Shown here: piece after piece, positions 1-8,719 of the stretch | How positions within the stretch are numbered: the stretch's first letter is position 1 | How the letters are laid out: every line of letters starts with the position of its first letter | Source of the DNA: Nocardiopsis gilva YIM 90087 | GTDB lineage: Bacteria > Actinomycetota > Actinomycetes > Streptosporangiales > Streptosporangiaceae | Reading direction: 5' to 3' | DNA: 64,000 bases | NCBI RefSeq assembly: GCF_002263495.1 | Contig: NZ_CP022753.1 | Location: 4,836,001-4,900,000, forward strand | Program-made: the position numbers and the translations under genes | The notes under the pieces: generated by a model | The model's input: the letters and a program-made list of their open reading frames with translations, nothing else | Databases searched by the model: none | What the model was told of the DNA's origin: nothing

Positions 1-1672
1 CCTGGAGCACGTCATCCTGGCCGATCGCATCGCCCATGACGTCCGTGCAGGCGATACGGAACCGTCGAATCGCCTGCACCAGCGAGGCCGTGGAGCGTCC
101 GGTGCTCTGCGCGAGCTCGCCGGCCCGCAGGAAGGCGGGCTCTTCACCGCGTTCCCTGCTGCGGTCGAGCTCGGACGCGAGAGCTGAGAGGATCGCGCGC
201 AGTGCGGGCGGGCATTGGGAGTAGACACGGAAACCGTCGACGAACAGTTCGTTTCCGTGCAGGGCAATCTCGACGCGGTTGACGGTGTCCCGCTGCAGCT
301 GCCACGCGCTGAGTAGCTCCAGCATCGAAGCGAAGTCCGGCACCGGATACTTGGCGCGTTCGGCCAGGTAGGTCATTGCGGCGGTCATCGGAGAGTCCGT
401 GTCGGTACTGTTCAACGCGTCGATCAGTGCCGAGACGAGCCTCGGAGCACGTTTCCGGAGCCCGTGGACGTGTGGAGCGCACCATTCCGCAGCGCTGTCC
501 CGTCCGTGCAGTGCCCAGGTGAGCAGCGTGGTGTCTAGGCGCAGGACATCGAGCTCCGCGGACAGTCCGGCGTTGCGCAGTCGCTCCTGGACCTCGTGGA
601 AGGCGGAAGAGAGGGCTACCGGGTCCACTTTGCGCCGATACATCAGCAGCAGGTGCCGCCACATCGCATCGACCGGAAGATACACGTTGGCGTCATTTCG
701 TTCGCCGAGTGCGACATGCCCGACCCGGGCGAGAATATCCGGATACGAGGAGTCCAGGAACGTCCGCCAACCGTTGGAGAAACGGTCAAGCGCGCCTTCC
801 AAGTGGCTACGCGACTGCCAGCGGACCGCGCTCAGGAGTGATTCGCTCACCCCGACGTAGCGCCACAGCAGCCCCGCGTCCTCGTCCCGGAGCACGGGGT
901 CGCGGAGGACGGCCTGCTCGACGAAGGTCTGATAGCGGCCGGAGTGGACGTCGCCGAGATGAAAAGCGACGCGTCCCGTCTCCGACGCCGAAGCCGTGCG
1001 TTCACGGAGCACGGTCTCCACGTAGGAGCGCTGCTCTTCTGCGGCCGTGGTGGCTCGATCTGGCAGACCGAGCATGATGTCGACCATAACCAGGTCGGAG
1101 TACAACCACGCCGTATCAGCGTAGTAGTCATAGGCCCGATAGCGCTGCAGAGAACGTTCCAGGAATTCATGGGCGGACTTTCCGCCCCCCTCTTTGGCCG
1201 CGGCGAGCCCGCGGAGCCACAACACGTAGGACGTGTCCTGGAATTCCGTGAGGCTGATTTCTGGCGACATCGTCCGGGCCAGCTGCCAGAAGGCGGTCGG
1301 GAAAACCGTCTCGGCGTAGTCCGGCCATCCCTGGCTGGCATGGTCGCACACCTCGATCACGGTCGCCACGGACTGCTCCGCGACTGCGTCGCGGAGCAGT
1401 CCTATCGCCTCGGTCACTCGTGGAAGGATACGTCCGATATAGAGGATCGAATCGCTGGTGAAACGTTCGCATAGGCTGGTGAGATCAGGCCGATTATCCG
1501 GTTCGCGGAATATATCTGAGCCGAGCTCGCAGAGCAGGACCAACATGGCGAGCTCGTGTTCGCTGACCTTGTTGACCAAAACACCAGGGTTCGTCCTGGC
1601 CGTGCTGATCGCTTCTTCTGCGAGCTCCGGTCCGAAGTCTCCGAAGAAGAGGTGTTCCAGCCGTCCTGTCAT
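1..1672 (-). CDS. Large helical protein with possible C-terminal winged helix, 3' end cut by window edge
   Basis: Reading the minus strand from the ATG at 1672 gives an uninterrupted frame of about 557 codons running off the left edge, so the true C-terminus is missing. The protein begins MTGRLEHLFFGDFG. It is mostly soluble and alpha-helical, rich in Leu/Ala/Arg, and reminiscent of TPR-like scaffolds. Near the visible C-terminus a short beta-like stretch (VEIALHGNELFVDGF) precedes helices with RAGELAQSTGRSTASLVQAI, which looks like a winged-helix DNA-binding unit. I do not recognise the family. No membrane segment or signal peptide is seen. An AAGGCGG lies about 10 bases before the start. 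It is downstream of, and codirectional with, the PLP enzyme gene (155-base gap), so a regulatory or accessory role for that cluster is possible but inferred. Confidence 0.7.
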   Translation of the reverse strand, partial: MTGRLEHLFFGDFGPELAEEAISTARTNPGVLVNKVSEHELAMLVLLCELGSDIFREPDNRPDLTSLCERFTSDSILYIGRILPRVTEAIGLLRDAVAEQSVATVIEVCDHASQGWPDYAETVFPTAFWQLARTMSPEISLTEFQDTSYVLWLRGLAAAKEGGGKSAHEFLERSLQRYRAYDYYADTAWLYSDLVMVDIMLGLPDRATTAAEEQRSYVETVLRERTASASETGRVAFHLGDVHSGRYQTFVEQAVLRDPVLRDEDAGLLWRYVGVSESLLSAVRWQSRSHLEGALDRFSNGWRTFLDSSYPDILARVGHVALGERNDANVYLPVDAMWRHLLLMYRRKVDPVALSSAFHEVQERLRNAGLSAELDVLRLDTTLLTWALHGRDSAAEWCAPHVHGLRKRAPRLVSALIDALNSTDTDSPMTAAMTYLAERAKYPVPDFASMLELLSAWQLQRDTVNRVEIALHGNELFVDGFRVYSQCPPALRAILSALASELDRSRERGEEPAFLRAGELAQSTGRSTASLVQAIRRFRIACTDVMGDAIGQDDVLQ

Positions 1673-1827
1673 TTATTTACGCCGCCTTGCTTCTAGTTAC
1701 CCAACAATGCTTATACAACCCCCGAGCGCATGGTTAACTGCTACTTCTGAGTTGATGCTGTGTATTATATTGCCAGAACGGCCTGAGACGCGTTCTCGCC
1801 GTTCCCCCGTGCATCGGTCCCGTGACA

Positions 1828-2841
1828 CTAGCCACTCGCGCGGACGGGAAGCCAATGATTGCTGAGTGCCTCCTCCGAGCATCCGGCGGAGCGCAACCAC
1901 GCCGTGTTGTAGATGGTGCTCGCATATTTCTCCCCAAGATCGGGGCACAGGCAGCAGACGTCCCGAGCATCCGGGGTGTCGGCCAGATACCGGAGGCACG
2001 CGGCCAGCACAGCACCTGACGAGGCACCCAGGTAAAGTCCGTGCTCCTCGAGCATGGCCCGGCACGAGGCGGCCATTTCGGCCAACGTGACCGAGCGGAA
2101 ATCATCGATCATCCAGTCGTCGAGGAATGTGGAGCGCCGACTGGCACCGATTCCACTCACTCTGCGTGGCGCTGCCGTTCCACGATACGCAATCGATCCA
2201 TCGATATCTACCGCGACGACAGCGGTGGAGGGGCTGGCCTGCTTCATGTCGGCGCTGACTCCGGCCAGTGTGCCGCCGGTGGAAATCGCCAGAAATACCG
2301 CGTCGAGGTCGAGGGCGCCCCGCTCCCTCATCTCGGGTCCGGTGGTCATCTCGTGAATGCGGGGATTGGCGGGATTGTTGTACTGGTCGGTCCATACGCG
2401 TCGTGGGTCGCTGTCGAGTAGTTGGCGGACACGGCCCAAACGGCTGAGCAGGTAGCCGCCATTATTGTCTCGCTCGTGCACCATTTCGACGCGCGCGCCG
2501 AGTTCACGTAGTCGGCGCAGTGCCCCGTCGGTGATCAGGGGGTCGACCACCGTCGTAACGCGGACGCCGAGATATTTGCCGAGCAGGGCGAGCGCGATTC
2601 CCAGGTTTCCCGACGTGGATTCGACGATCTCGGTGTCCGGCTCCAGGCGCCCACGCTGGGCGAGGTCGCGTACCAGCCCGTAGGCGGTACGTGCCTTGAT
2701 GGAACCCCCGATGTTGTGTCCGTCCAGCTTGAGCCGAAGCGTGCGCGGAATGTCGTTGATGGTGATGTCCAGGCGGGTGGTCGGTGTGTCGCTCACCAAC
2801 CGACCGAAGCCGTCGACACGGTCCAGTGTCGTGGCGGTCAC
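1828..2841 (-). CDS. SbnA/cysteine synthase-like PLP-dependent enzyme
   Basis: This is a fold-type II PLP enzyme of the cysteine synthase family. The PLP lysine lies in GGSIKARTA (Lys about 49). The phosphate/substrate loop is STSGN (about 75-79) and a glycine-rich STGGTLAG follows. The C-terminal GEKYASTIYN resembles SbnA-type N-(2-amino-2-carboxyethyl)-L-glutamate synthases, which make a precursor of 2,3-diaminopropionate, rather than housekeeping CysK. I chose the GTG at 2841 because AAAGGCAAGGA lies just upstream. An upstream GTG at 2886 in the same frame has no ribosome binding site. Length (337 aa) is normal. The preceding methyltransferase gene is codirectional, and an ATP-grasp ligase is encoded nearby, which suggests synthesis of an unusual amino acid that is then ligated. 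The precise substrate is unknown. Confidence 0.85.
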   Translation of the reverse strand: MTATTLDRVDGFGRLVSDTPTTRLDITINDIPRTLRLKLDGHNIGGSIKARTAYGLVRDLAQRGRLEPDTEIVESTSGNLGIALALLGKYLGVRVTTVVDPLITDGALRRLRELGARVEMVHERDNNGGYLLSRLGRVRQLLDSDPRRVWTDQYNNPANPRIHEMTTGPEMRERGALDLDAVFLAISTGGTLAGVSADMKQASPSTAVVAVDIDGSIAYRGTAAPRRVSGIGASRRSTFLDDWMIDDFRSVTLAEMAASCRAMLEEHGLYLGASSGAVLAACLRYLADTPDARDVCCLCPDLGEKYASTIYNTAWLRSAGCSEEALSNHWLPVRASG

Positions 2842-2967
2842 ATCCTTGCCTTTCGTCTCGCGTAGGAGCGTTCGTGTCGGCGCCACATGCGGTGGAGGAG
2901 GTGCCGGCCGTCCCCGATGGCACGGCGTCGTGTGGCGTGGCCACGCGCTGTCCGCATCCGCACCGCC

Positions 2968-3633
2968 TCAGCGCGGTGTGGCCAGGACGATCCAGTTGTC
3001 GTGCCGGTGCGGATACGGCCGGAAGTCGCCGTGCGGCGGGTCGTCCCAGCTCCGTCGGTACAGCGAGGTGATCTCCCACTCGGAGAACAGCTCGCGGACG
3101 CTGTCCTCGTCGTAGTAGCGGAACAGCGTGTCCTTGTAGGCGAACGTGTGCGGTGCGATTTCTTCGCCTTCGCCATACGTGCCGTCCTCGGGGGTGAACG
3201 CGTTGACGACGAGTGTCCCTCCGGGGCGCAGAATCCTGCGGGCCTCACGGACCAGACTGCTCGGATCCTGGATCTGTCCGAACACGTCGAAGCAGGTCAC
3301 GGCGTCCACCGAGTTATCGATCAGGCCGATATCCGTGGCATCGGCCCGCAGCAGGAACGCCGGCTGCGCGGTCGTCCGTGCGTGCGCCAGACCGGTCGGG
3401 GCGATGTCCACACCCATGCAGCTGAACCCGGCGGCCACGAGTGCGGCGAGATTGCGGCCATCCCCGCATCCGAGGTCGACGACCGAACGCGCACCCGCTG
3501 AGCGCAGCAGTTCGATCGCGTCATCGATGACCGGAATAGCCGCCTCCTGCCACAGCGGCTGCTCGGTGTCCTGGTGCTGGTAGGCGAGCTCCCAGCCGTA
3601 CTGCAGCTCGCCGAAGTCGACGTTTGTCGTCAT
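2968..3633 (-). CDS. Class I SAM-dependent methyltransferase
   Basis: This 221-residue Rossmann-fold methyltransferase shows motif I VDLGCGDGR at about 52-60, an acidic motif II region (GVDIAP), and the motif IV/post-I segment VTCFDVFGQI followed by LRPGGTLVV. These are typical of Methyltransf_11/25 small-molecule enzymes. A strong AAAGGAGAG precedes two adjacent ATGs at 3636 and 3633, and the second has the better spacing. It is the first gene of a minus-strand pair with the PLP enzyme (about 125 bases apart) and is divergent from azlC across a palindromic promoter region. The acceptor is unknown. The context suggests an amino-acid or peptide metabolite. Confidence 0.88.
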   Translation of the reverse strand: MTTNVDFGELQYGWELAYQHQDTEQPLWQEAAIPVIDDAIELLRSAGARSVVDLGCGDGRNLAALVAAGFSCMGVDIAPTGLAHARTTAQPAFLLRADATDIGLIDNSVDAVTCFDVFGQIQDPSSLVREARRILRPGGTLVVNAFTPEDGTYGEGEEIAPHTFAYKDTLFRYYDEDSVRELFSEWEITSLYRRSWDDPPHGDFRPYPHRHDNWIVLATPR

Positions 3634-3658
3634 CATCTCTCCTTTCGATGCCTTGCGT

Positions 3659-3704
3659 ATGTCATGTTATTGGTCTCTAATGACATGTCAATGTCATTGA
3701 CCAA
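3659..3704. promoter_or_regulatory. Palindromic operator-like element in divergent promoter
   Basis: The gap between the methyltransferase and azlC holds four copies of ATGTCA or its complement TGACAT (starting at 3659, 3681, 3685 and 3691). Two arms, TTGGTC..AATGACAT (3670-3686) and ATGTCATTGACCAA (3691-3704), form a nearly perfect dyad. The core TGACATGTCA is itself palindromic. The stretch is AT-rich against very GC-rich surroundings, so it is likely where both divergent promoters lie and where a dimeric repressor binds. The MarR-type gene at 8720 is one candidate regulator. That link is inference. Confidence 0.6.
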
Positions 3705-3731
3705 GTTTCGGCGTACTTCGAAGGAGGGGGT

Positions 3732-4490
3732 GTGATCTCCGTGGTGGAGGAGTCAGACACGTCTCGGGGCCCAGGCCGCACGGTGGTACGCGACGCGTCC
3801 GCCCTTGCCCTGGCCGTGGCCGCCTACGGCGTTTCGTACGGGACACTGGCGACGAGCTCGGGGCTGGGCATCTGGCAGACGCAGGCCCTGTCGCTCCTGA
3901 TGTACAGCGGTGCGTCGCAGTTCGGACTGGTGGGCGTGCTCAGTGCCGGCGGCTCCGGCGGAACCGCCGGGGTGACCGCGGTGCTGCTCGGCAGTCGGAA
4001 CCTCTTCTACAGCTTCGGCCTGGCCACGTCGCTGCGCGGCGCGGGCAGACGATGGCTGTTGCCAGCCGCCCACCTGGTCAGCGACGAGAGCGCGGCGATG
4101 GCCATGGCCCAAGCCCCCGGAGCCCACCGCCGATTCGCCTTCTGGACAACGGGGCTACTCGTATTCGGCTCGTGGAACCTCGGGACCCTGCTCGGAAGCG
4201 TAGCGGGATCGCTGCTCGTCGATCCCGAGGCACTCGGCCTCGACGTGGCGGCCGCCACTGCCTTCCTCGCCCTGGTCGCGCCCCGCCTGCGCGAGGCCGG
4301 TAACGCCGTACTCGCTCTGGCCAGCGCCGTGTGCGCCGTTGTGCTCATCCCGGTGCTGCCCTCGGGCCTTCCCGTGGTGGTCACCGCGCTCATCGTGCTG
4401 ACCGTCGCCGGGCTGCTACCCCGCAGGCTCCCCGACGCCTCGGAACAGCAGTCCGCTCCGCCCACGAAAGAACAGGAGCACAGCCGATGA
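3732..4490 (+). CDS. azlC: AzlC family branched-chain amino acid exporter large subunit
   Basis: This 252-residue membrane protein matches AzlC. It has a hydrophobic N-terminal segment after a short charged leader, the conserved SGASQFGLVG region (about residues 58-67), LLGSRNLFYSFGL, and several further hydrophobic helices. AzlC pairs with AzlD to export branched-chain or other neutral amino acids across the cytoplasmic membrane. The GTG start sits right behind AAGGAGGGGG. The C-terminus is polar and the stop overlaps the azlD start (ATGA), so the two are translationally coupled. Located in a biosynthetic-looking cluster, it may export an amino-acid-like product or intermediate. Confidence 0.9.
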   Translation: MISVVEESDTSRGPGRTVVRDASALALAVAAYGVSYGTLATSSGLGIWQTQALSLLMYSGASQFGLVGVLSAGGSGGTAGVTAVLLGSRNLFYSFGLATSLRGAGRRWLLPAAHLVSDESAAMAMAQAPGAHRRFAFWTTGLLVFGSWNLGTLLGSVAGSLLVDPEALGLDVAAATAFLALVAPRLREAGNAVLALASAVCAVVLIPVLPSGLPVVVTALIVLTVAGLLPRRLPDASEQQSAPPTKEQEHSR

Positions 4491-4792
4491 GCTGGACAGC
4501 CCTGCTCAGCGCCTGCGCTGCATGCTTGGCGCTGAAGATGGCCGGCTTCTTCCTCCCCCAGGCCTGGATGCAGCACGCGCGGGTCCGCTGGCTCACCGAA
4601 GCCGTTCCGATCGTCCTGCTCAGTGCACTGATCGCCACTCAGGTGTTCGCCACCGACCAGCGGATCGGTGTCGACGAGCGCGTCGTCGGGTTGGCGGCCG
4701 CCGGTGTGGCTCTGTGGCTGCGGGCGCCGTTCCTCGTCGTGCTGGTCACCGGCGCGGCTGTGACCGCGCTCGTACGGGCCGCGGTCGGATAG
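4487..4792 (+). CDS. azlD: AzlD family transport protein
   Basis: This small (101 aa) integral membrane protein has about three to four hydrophobic helices. It is typical of AzlD, the partner of AzlC: a helix at the N-terminus, then EAVPIVLLSALIATQVF, then two C-terminal helices. The ATG at 4487 overlaps the azlC TGA. An upstream in-frame ATG lies inside azlC and is not used. It is expected to form a heteromeric exporter with the gene before it. Confidence 0.88.
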   Translation: MSWTALLSACAACLALKMAGFFLPQAWMQHARVRWLTEAVPIVLLSALIATQVFATDQRIGVDERVVGLAAAGVALWLRAPFLVVLVTGAAVTALVRAAVG

Positions 4793-4800
4793 GGGGCGTC

Positions 4801-6270
4801 GTGTTCGATCTCGCCATCATCGGCGGTGGTGCGGCCGGCGCGTCCCTGCTGGTGCACCTGCTCAATGCGGCCGACGACGCGGAACCACGGATACGGTCGG
4901 TGGCCGTTGTCGATCCGGGAGAGCCGGGGCGCGGCCTCGCGTTCGCGCGACCGGAGCCGTATGTGCTGTGCAACACCAGCGTGGCGGTCAATACCGTCAA
5001 CCCGACCGATCCGGCCCACTTCGAGCGCTGGCTGCGAAGTCACCCGGACCGATGTCACCAGTGGGGTTGGACCTGCACGGATGTGCACCCCTCCGCGTTT
5101 GTCCCGCGCGGGCTGTACTCCGATTACCTGGCCGATCAGCTGCACGCAGCGCTGCGGCGCGGGCGGCAGCGCGGAATCGGTGTGGACCACATCCGGGCAT
5201 GCGCGACCTCGATCCATACCGAGGACTCCGGGACGGTCATCCACACGCCGCGGGGCCGCACGATCAGGGCCCGCCGAGCCGTGGTCTGCTCCGGCCTGGG
5301 CACATCCTCGGCCACCGCACACCGGGAAGCCGCCGCTGACGGCCTCCTGCGAGCGGTATACGACATCCCGTCCTATCGCGAGTTCGTCCCCGCCACCGGC
5401 ACCGTGGTCGTGCTGGGAACGCGCCAAAGCGCGGTGGATGCCGCGTTACTGGTCGCCGGGACCCAGCCGGACGTCCGCATCGCGATGATGTCACCCTCCG
5501 GACGGTTCCCCGCCGCACGCACCTCGATGGTGGAAGTACCCGGCGAATGGTTCACCACGGACCACCTGCTCGCCGCCGGGTCCGCCGCACCCGGCGAACT
5601 CGTCCGCCGCTGGGCGATGCTGCTGCGCGCCGAGGGGGCTCCCCACGCCGCGGTCGAGCGAGCTCCACGGCACGCCGACCTGGACGGCGTCGATCTGCTC
5701 GCCGACGACCTGGCCCGGACCACGGCCGGTCGGCAGGCGTGGGAGATCGTCGTCCCGAACGCACTGACCGTGGCCAACGAGGTGTGGCCGACCATGGCGC
5801 CCGCTCAGCGAGCCGCGATCAGGCAGGCCTTCACCGGACTGCTGCGCCGCTACGCGGCCGCGCTCCCCGCCCGCAACGCCGAACGGATCTGCCACCTGGC
5901 CGAGGAGGGGCGGCTCTGGGTCACGCGCGGGCCGCGGCGCTGGCGGAGGACACGGCGCCATCTGGAGTTCGAGGACGCCGAGGGCCGGGTCATCCGAGCG
6001 GACCGCGCGGTCGACGCCACCGGGCTCACCGCCTTCGGCCGCGTGCGCGGCCTCGCGGTGGAGGGACGGAGCCTACAGGCGGCCGCTGCGGCCGTGGACC
6101 CGGTCTCGCTCGAGGCCGCACCCGGAATCCATCTGCTGGGACCTCCACTCGGCGACACATTCGCCGTGAACAACTACGCGAACGCCACCCACCGGCAAGC
6201 CGCCCGGCTGGCCGAACACCTCACGGCCGGCAACGACGCGAACCGCTACCGAGGAGCACAGGCATGGTGA
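4801..6270 (+). CDS. FAD/NAD(P)-binding protein (NAD_binding_9-like)
   Basis: The GTG at 4801, preceded by AGGGGGC, starts a 489-residue flavoprotein-like protein. The N-terminus DLAIIGGGAAGASLL is a classic dinucleotide-binding GxGxxG, followed by GRGLAF and the N-T-V-N patch characteristic of the FAD-NAD(P)-binding family PF13454. A second nucleotide-type motif (VVLGTRQSAVDAAL) occurs near residue 205. A C-terminal segment ends near ATGLTAFG and an LLGPPLGDTFAVNN flavin-contact-like stretch. It overlaps the following ATP-grasp gene by seven bases. Members of this family are poorly characterised and occur in siderophore and amino-acid-derived clusters. An oxidoreductase role on the cluster's substrate is inferred. 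Confidence 0.85.
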   Translation: MFDLAIIGGGAAGASLLVHLLNAADDAEPRIRSVAVVDPGEPGRGLAFARPEPYVLCNTSVAVNTVNPTDPAHFERWLRSHPDRCHQWGWTCTDVHPSAFVPRGLYSDYLADQLHAALRRGRQRGIGVDHIRACATSIHTEDSGTVIHTPRGRTIRARRAVVCSGLGTSSATAHREAAADGLLRAVYDIPSYREFVPATGTVVVLGTRQSAVDAALLVAGTQPDVRIAMMSPSGRFPAARTSMVEVPGEWFTTDHLLAAGSAAPGELVRRWAMLLRAEGAPHAAVERAPRHADLDGVDLLADDLARTTAGRQAWEIVVPNALTVANEVWPTMAPAQRAAIRQAFTGLLRRYAAALPARNAERICHLAEEGRLWVTRGPRRWRRTRRHLEFEDAEGRVIRADRAVDATGLTAFGRVRGLAVEGRSLQAAAAAVDPVSLEAAPGIHLLGPPLGDTFAVNNYANATHRQAARLAEHLTAGNDANRYRGAQAW

Positions 6271-7547
6271 AGACCGTCGCCCTGGTCGACGGATACTCGA
6301 CCGCACGGCACCTCCCAGAGGAGTTCCACCGCTACGGCGTGGACGTCGTCCACGTTCCCAGTTCCCCGGAGATACCGGAGATCCTGCGGCCGTCGTTCCG
6401 GCCGGACAGCTACGACGCCGAACTCCCGTACGCCCCCGCCGACGAAACCGCGGCCCGGCTCGCCGCCTACGAGGACGTGCGGGTCATCGCCGGAGCCGAA
6501 TCCGGCGTGCGGTTCGCCGACCGCCTCTGCGAGCTGCTCGGGCAGGAGTGGAACGTCAGCGTGCTGTCCGACACCCGCCGGGACAAGTTCGAGATGATCC
6601 GCGCCCTCCAACAGGCTGGCCTGCCCACTGCCGAGCAGATCAAGTCCGGCAGTCCGGAGGAGATCGTGGCGTGGTCCAGGACCCAGCGGGACTGGCCCAT
6701 TGTGGTCAAGCCTCCGCACTCCTCCAGCTCGGAGGACGTCTACTTCTGCCACAACGCCGCCGATATACAAGCCGCGGTCACCCGGATCGTCGGCAAGGTG
6801 AACTTCCTCGGGCTGCGCAATGACACCGCCGTGGCCCAGTCGTTCCTCGAAGGGCCGATCTATGTGGTGAACACCGTCAGCCTGGACGGTCGGCACCTCA
6901 CCACCGACGCATGGTGCTTCGAGTTCGTCCCCGGTACGCACGAGCGGAGGGGCGGCAGCGGAATCACCTTCACGGACCATTACCTGATCACGCCGGACAG
7001 CGATGTGCTGGAACCGCTGATCGAGTACAACGAGCGAGCTCTCGACGCCGTAGGTATCCGCAACGGCCCAGCACACAACGAACTTAAGGTCACCCGGGAC
7101 GGGCCGAGGCTTGTGGAGACCAACGCCCGGCTGATGGGGGCCACGATCGAGAGCGGACCTTTCCGGAAGGTGCTCGGGGACACGCAGCCCGAGCTCACGG
7201 CGATGGCTATGTGCGACCCGGACGGCTTTCGCGATCGCCTCAGGCGGCCGTACCGACCGACCCGCCACCTCAAGATCATGTGGGTCCATTTCCCGGCGGA
7301 CGGCGTCATCACCGATGACGCAGGCTGTCGGCGCCTCGAACGCTTGCCCTCCTTCGCGGGCTATTTCGGTGCTCCCCGCGTCGGCGACGCCGTGCGCCCC
7401 TCCACCGACACCACTGGCCGGGGAGGCTTCGTGTACCTGCTGCACAGCGATGCCGATGTGGTCGAGGCGGACGCCGCCCGTGTCGGCGAGTGGATCGACG
7501 GGTGCGCGCTGTTCGACGTGCGACCGGAATCCGCGGCCGTTCTTTGA
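6264..7547 (+). CDS. ATP-grasp domain ligase
   Basis: This 427-residue protein is of the carbamoyl-phosphate-synthase-like ATP-grasp superfamily. It has the N-terminal preATP-grasp fold (VALVDGYSTARHL), SDTRRDKFEMIRALQQAGLP, the ATP-binding lysine region WPIVVKPPHSSSSEDV (about 149-164), the metal-binding acidic residues around NGPAHNELKV, and LVETNARLMG near 290. This architecture matches amino-acid or peptide ligases such as L-amino-acid ligases and dapdiamide-type synthetases that make acyl phosphates. The ATG lies within the end of the flavoprotein gene, so translation is coupled. A much longer in-frame extension upstream is an artefact of overlapping that gene. Confidence 0.9.
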   Translation: MVKTVALVDGYSTARHLPEEFHRYGVDVVHVPSSPEIPEILRPSFRPDSYDAELPYAPADETAARLAAYEDVRVIAGAESGVRFADRLCELLGQEWNVSVLSDTRRDKFEMIRALQQAGLPTAEQIKSGSPEEIVAWSRTQRDWPIVVKPPHSSSSEDVYFCHNAADIQAAVTRIVGKVNFLGLRNDTAVAQSFLEGPIYVVNTVSLDGRHLTTDAWCFEFVPGTHERRGGSGITFTDHYLITPDSDVLEPLIEYNERALDAVGIRNGPAHNELKVTRDGPRLVETNARLMGATIESGPFRKVLGDTQPELTAMAMCDPDGFRDRLRRPYRPTRHLKIMWVHFPADGVITDDAGCRRLERLPSFAGYFGAPRVGDAVRPSTDTTGRGGFVYLLHSDADVVEADAARVGEWIDGCALFDVRPESAAVL

Positions 7548-7568
7548 CATCCGGGAAAGGACGAATCC

Positions 7569-8528
7569 GTGATCAACGGACACAACCATCATGCCCGCGG
7601 GGTGGCGGCGCTCGCCGGAGCGTCGGCGTTCATCGCGACCAGCAACGTGGTCTTCGGCGCAGTCGTGCAGACCGTACCGCCGTTCGTACTGGCGCTGCTC
7701 ACGTTCACCGTCGCCGCGGCGATCTTCGGGGTCGCCAACCGTGGCCCGCAACCGTCGATGAACGGCCCGGCATGGCGGGCCGTCGTCGGTCTGAACCTCG
7801 CCTCGGCCGGGGTGTTCGTTCTGCTCTACACCGGCTTGGAGTACCTGGAGCCCGCGCTGGCCAGCGCGTTGCAAACGGGGGCGTCGCCGGTCTTCGGGCT
7901 CCTGCTGGCCGGGCTGCTCGGCCGCCACTGGAGCCGGAGCCGGCGGGAGTGGGTCAGTGCCGCGACCATCATCGTCGGCAGCGTGCTTCTGGGGTGGGTC
8001 TCGGCGACCGGCAACTCCGGCTTCCAGGCGCCGGACCGATTCGGCAGCCTGCTGGGCCTCCTGGCCGTGCTGGGCTCGGGACTGTGCATGGCGTTGCTGA
8101 CGTGGTTCGCGCGACGGCTGGTCGACCTCGGTTGGTCCAACCGCAACATCCTCGCGCACCGCAATTACGCCACCATCGTCGGCTGCGGGTTGCTGAGCCT
8201 CACTGTTCCCGTCGACTGGAGTGCTGTCGGGGAGCAGGCCTGGCTGATCGTCGCGTTCGGTGCCATCGGCCTGGCGCTTCCGCTCGGGCTGCTCCAGGTG
8301 GGGGTACGGCACGCGGCCCCCTTCGTCGTGCTGGCGATGACCAACTGCAACCCGGTCCTGACCTACCTCATCCAGTTGTTCGATCCCCGGGTGTCGCCGT
8401 CGCCCTACACCCTGGCCGGCATTGCCATTGTCTTCATCGGCGTCATCGCCGCGATCACGCCGTCTGGCGGCAATCGGGACTCCGCTCCCGAGGCCCCTGC
8501 GGTGGACACACCGGAATCCGCGCGGTAG
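7569..8528 (+). CDS. EamA/DMT family transporter
   Basis: This 319-residue protein has about ten hydrophobic helices arranged as two EamA repeats. They begin at GVAALAGASAFIATSN and again after RRLVDLGWSNRN. Typical features include LLYTGLEYLEPALASALQTGASPVFGLL in the first repeat and the helix-breaking VLAMTNCNPVL in the second (no single run of more than 20 quoted is contiguous). The GTG at 7569 is preceded by AAAGGACGAATCC. It follows the ATP-grasp gene by 21 bases, so it is probably in the same transcript. Exporters of this family commonly provide metabolite efflux or self-protection. Confidence 0.88.
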   Translation: MINGHNHHARGVAALAGASAFIATSNVVFGAVVQTVPPFVLALLTFTVAAAIFGVANRGPQPSMNGPAWRAVVGLNLASAGVFVLLYTGLEYLEPALASALQTGASPVFGLLLAGLLGRHWSRSRREWVSAATIIVGSVLLGWVSATGNSGFQAPDRFGSLLGLLAVLGSGLCMALLTWFARRLVDLGWSNRNILAHRNYATIVGCGLLSLTVPVDWSAVGEQAWLIVAFGAIGLALPLGLLQVGVRHAAPFVVLAMTNCNPVLTYLIQLFDPRVSPSPYTLAGIAIVFIGVIAAITPSGGNRDSAPEAPAVDTPESAR

Positions 8529-8719
8529 CGGATAGTGCCCCGAAGCACCGCCTCACCGACAGGTGTCTCCCTGGGGTCCACGCGAGGTCCCGTCCTCGTG
8601 CCACAGCTACGCGCCTTGCCACGCAAGCGGTCTTCCCTACCGCCGCCGCTGAGGTCTGGACCACAGCTCCCCCCGAGGAGTAGCTTGGCTGCTAGTAGGC
8701 AAAAGATGCGGGGCAGCAT

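Noticed and set aside
6246-8312. A 688-codon minus-strand open frame
   Set aside because: It is antisense to the ATP-grasp and EamA genes, which have clear motifs and ribosome binding sites. Composition is shadow-like.
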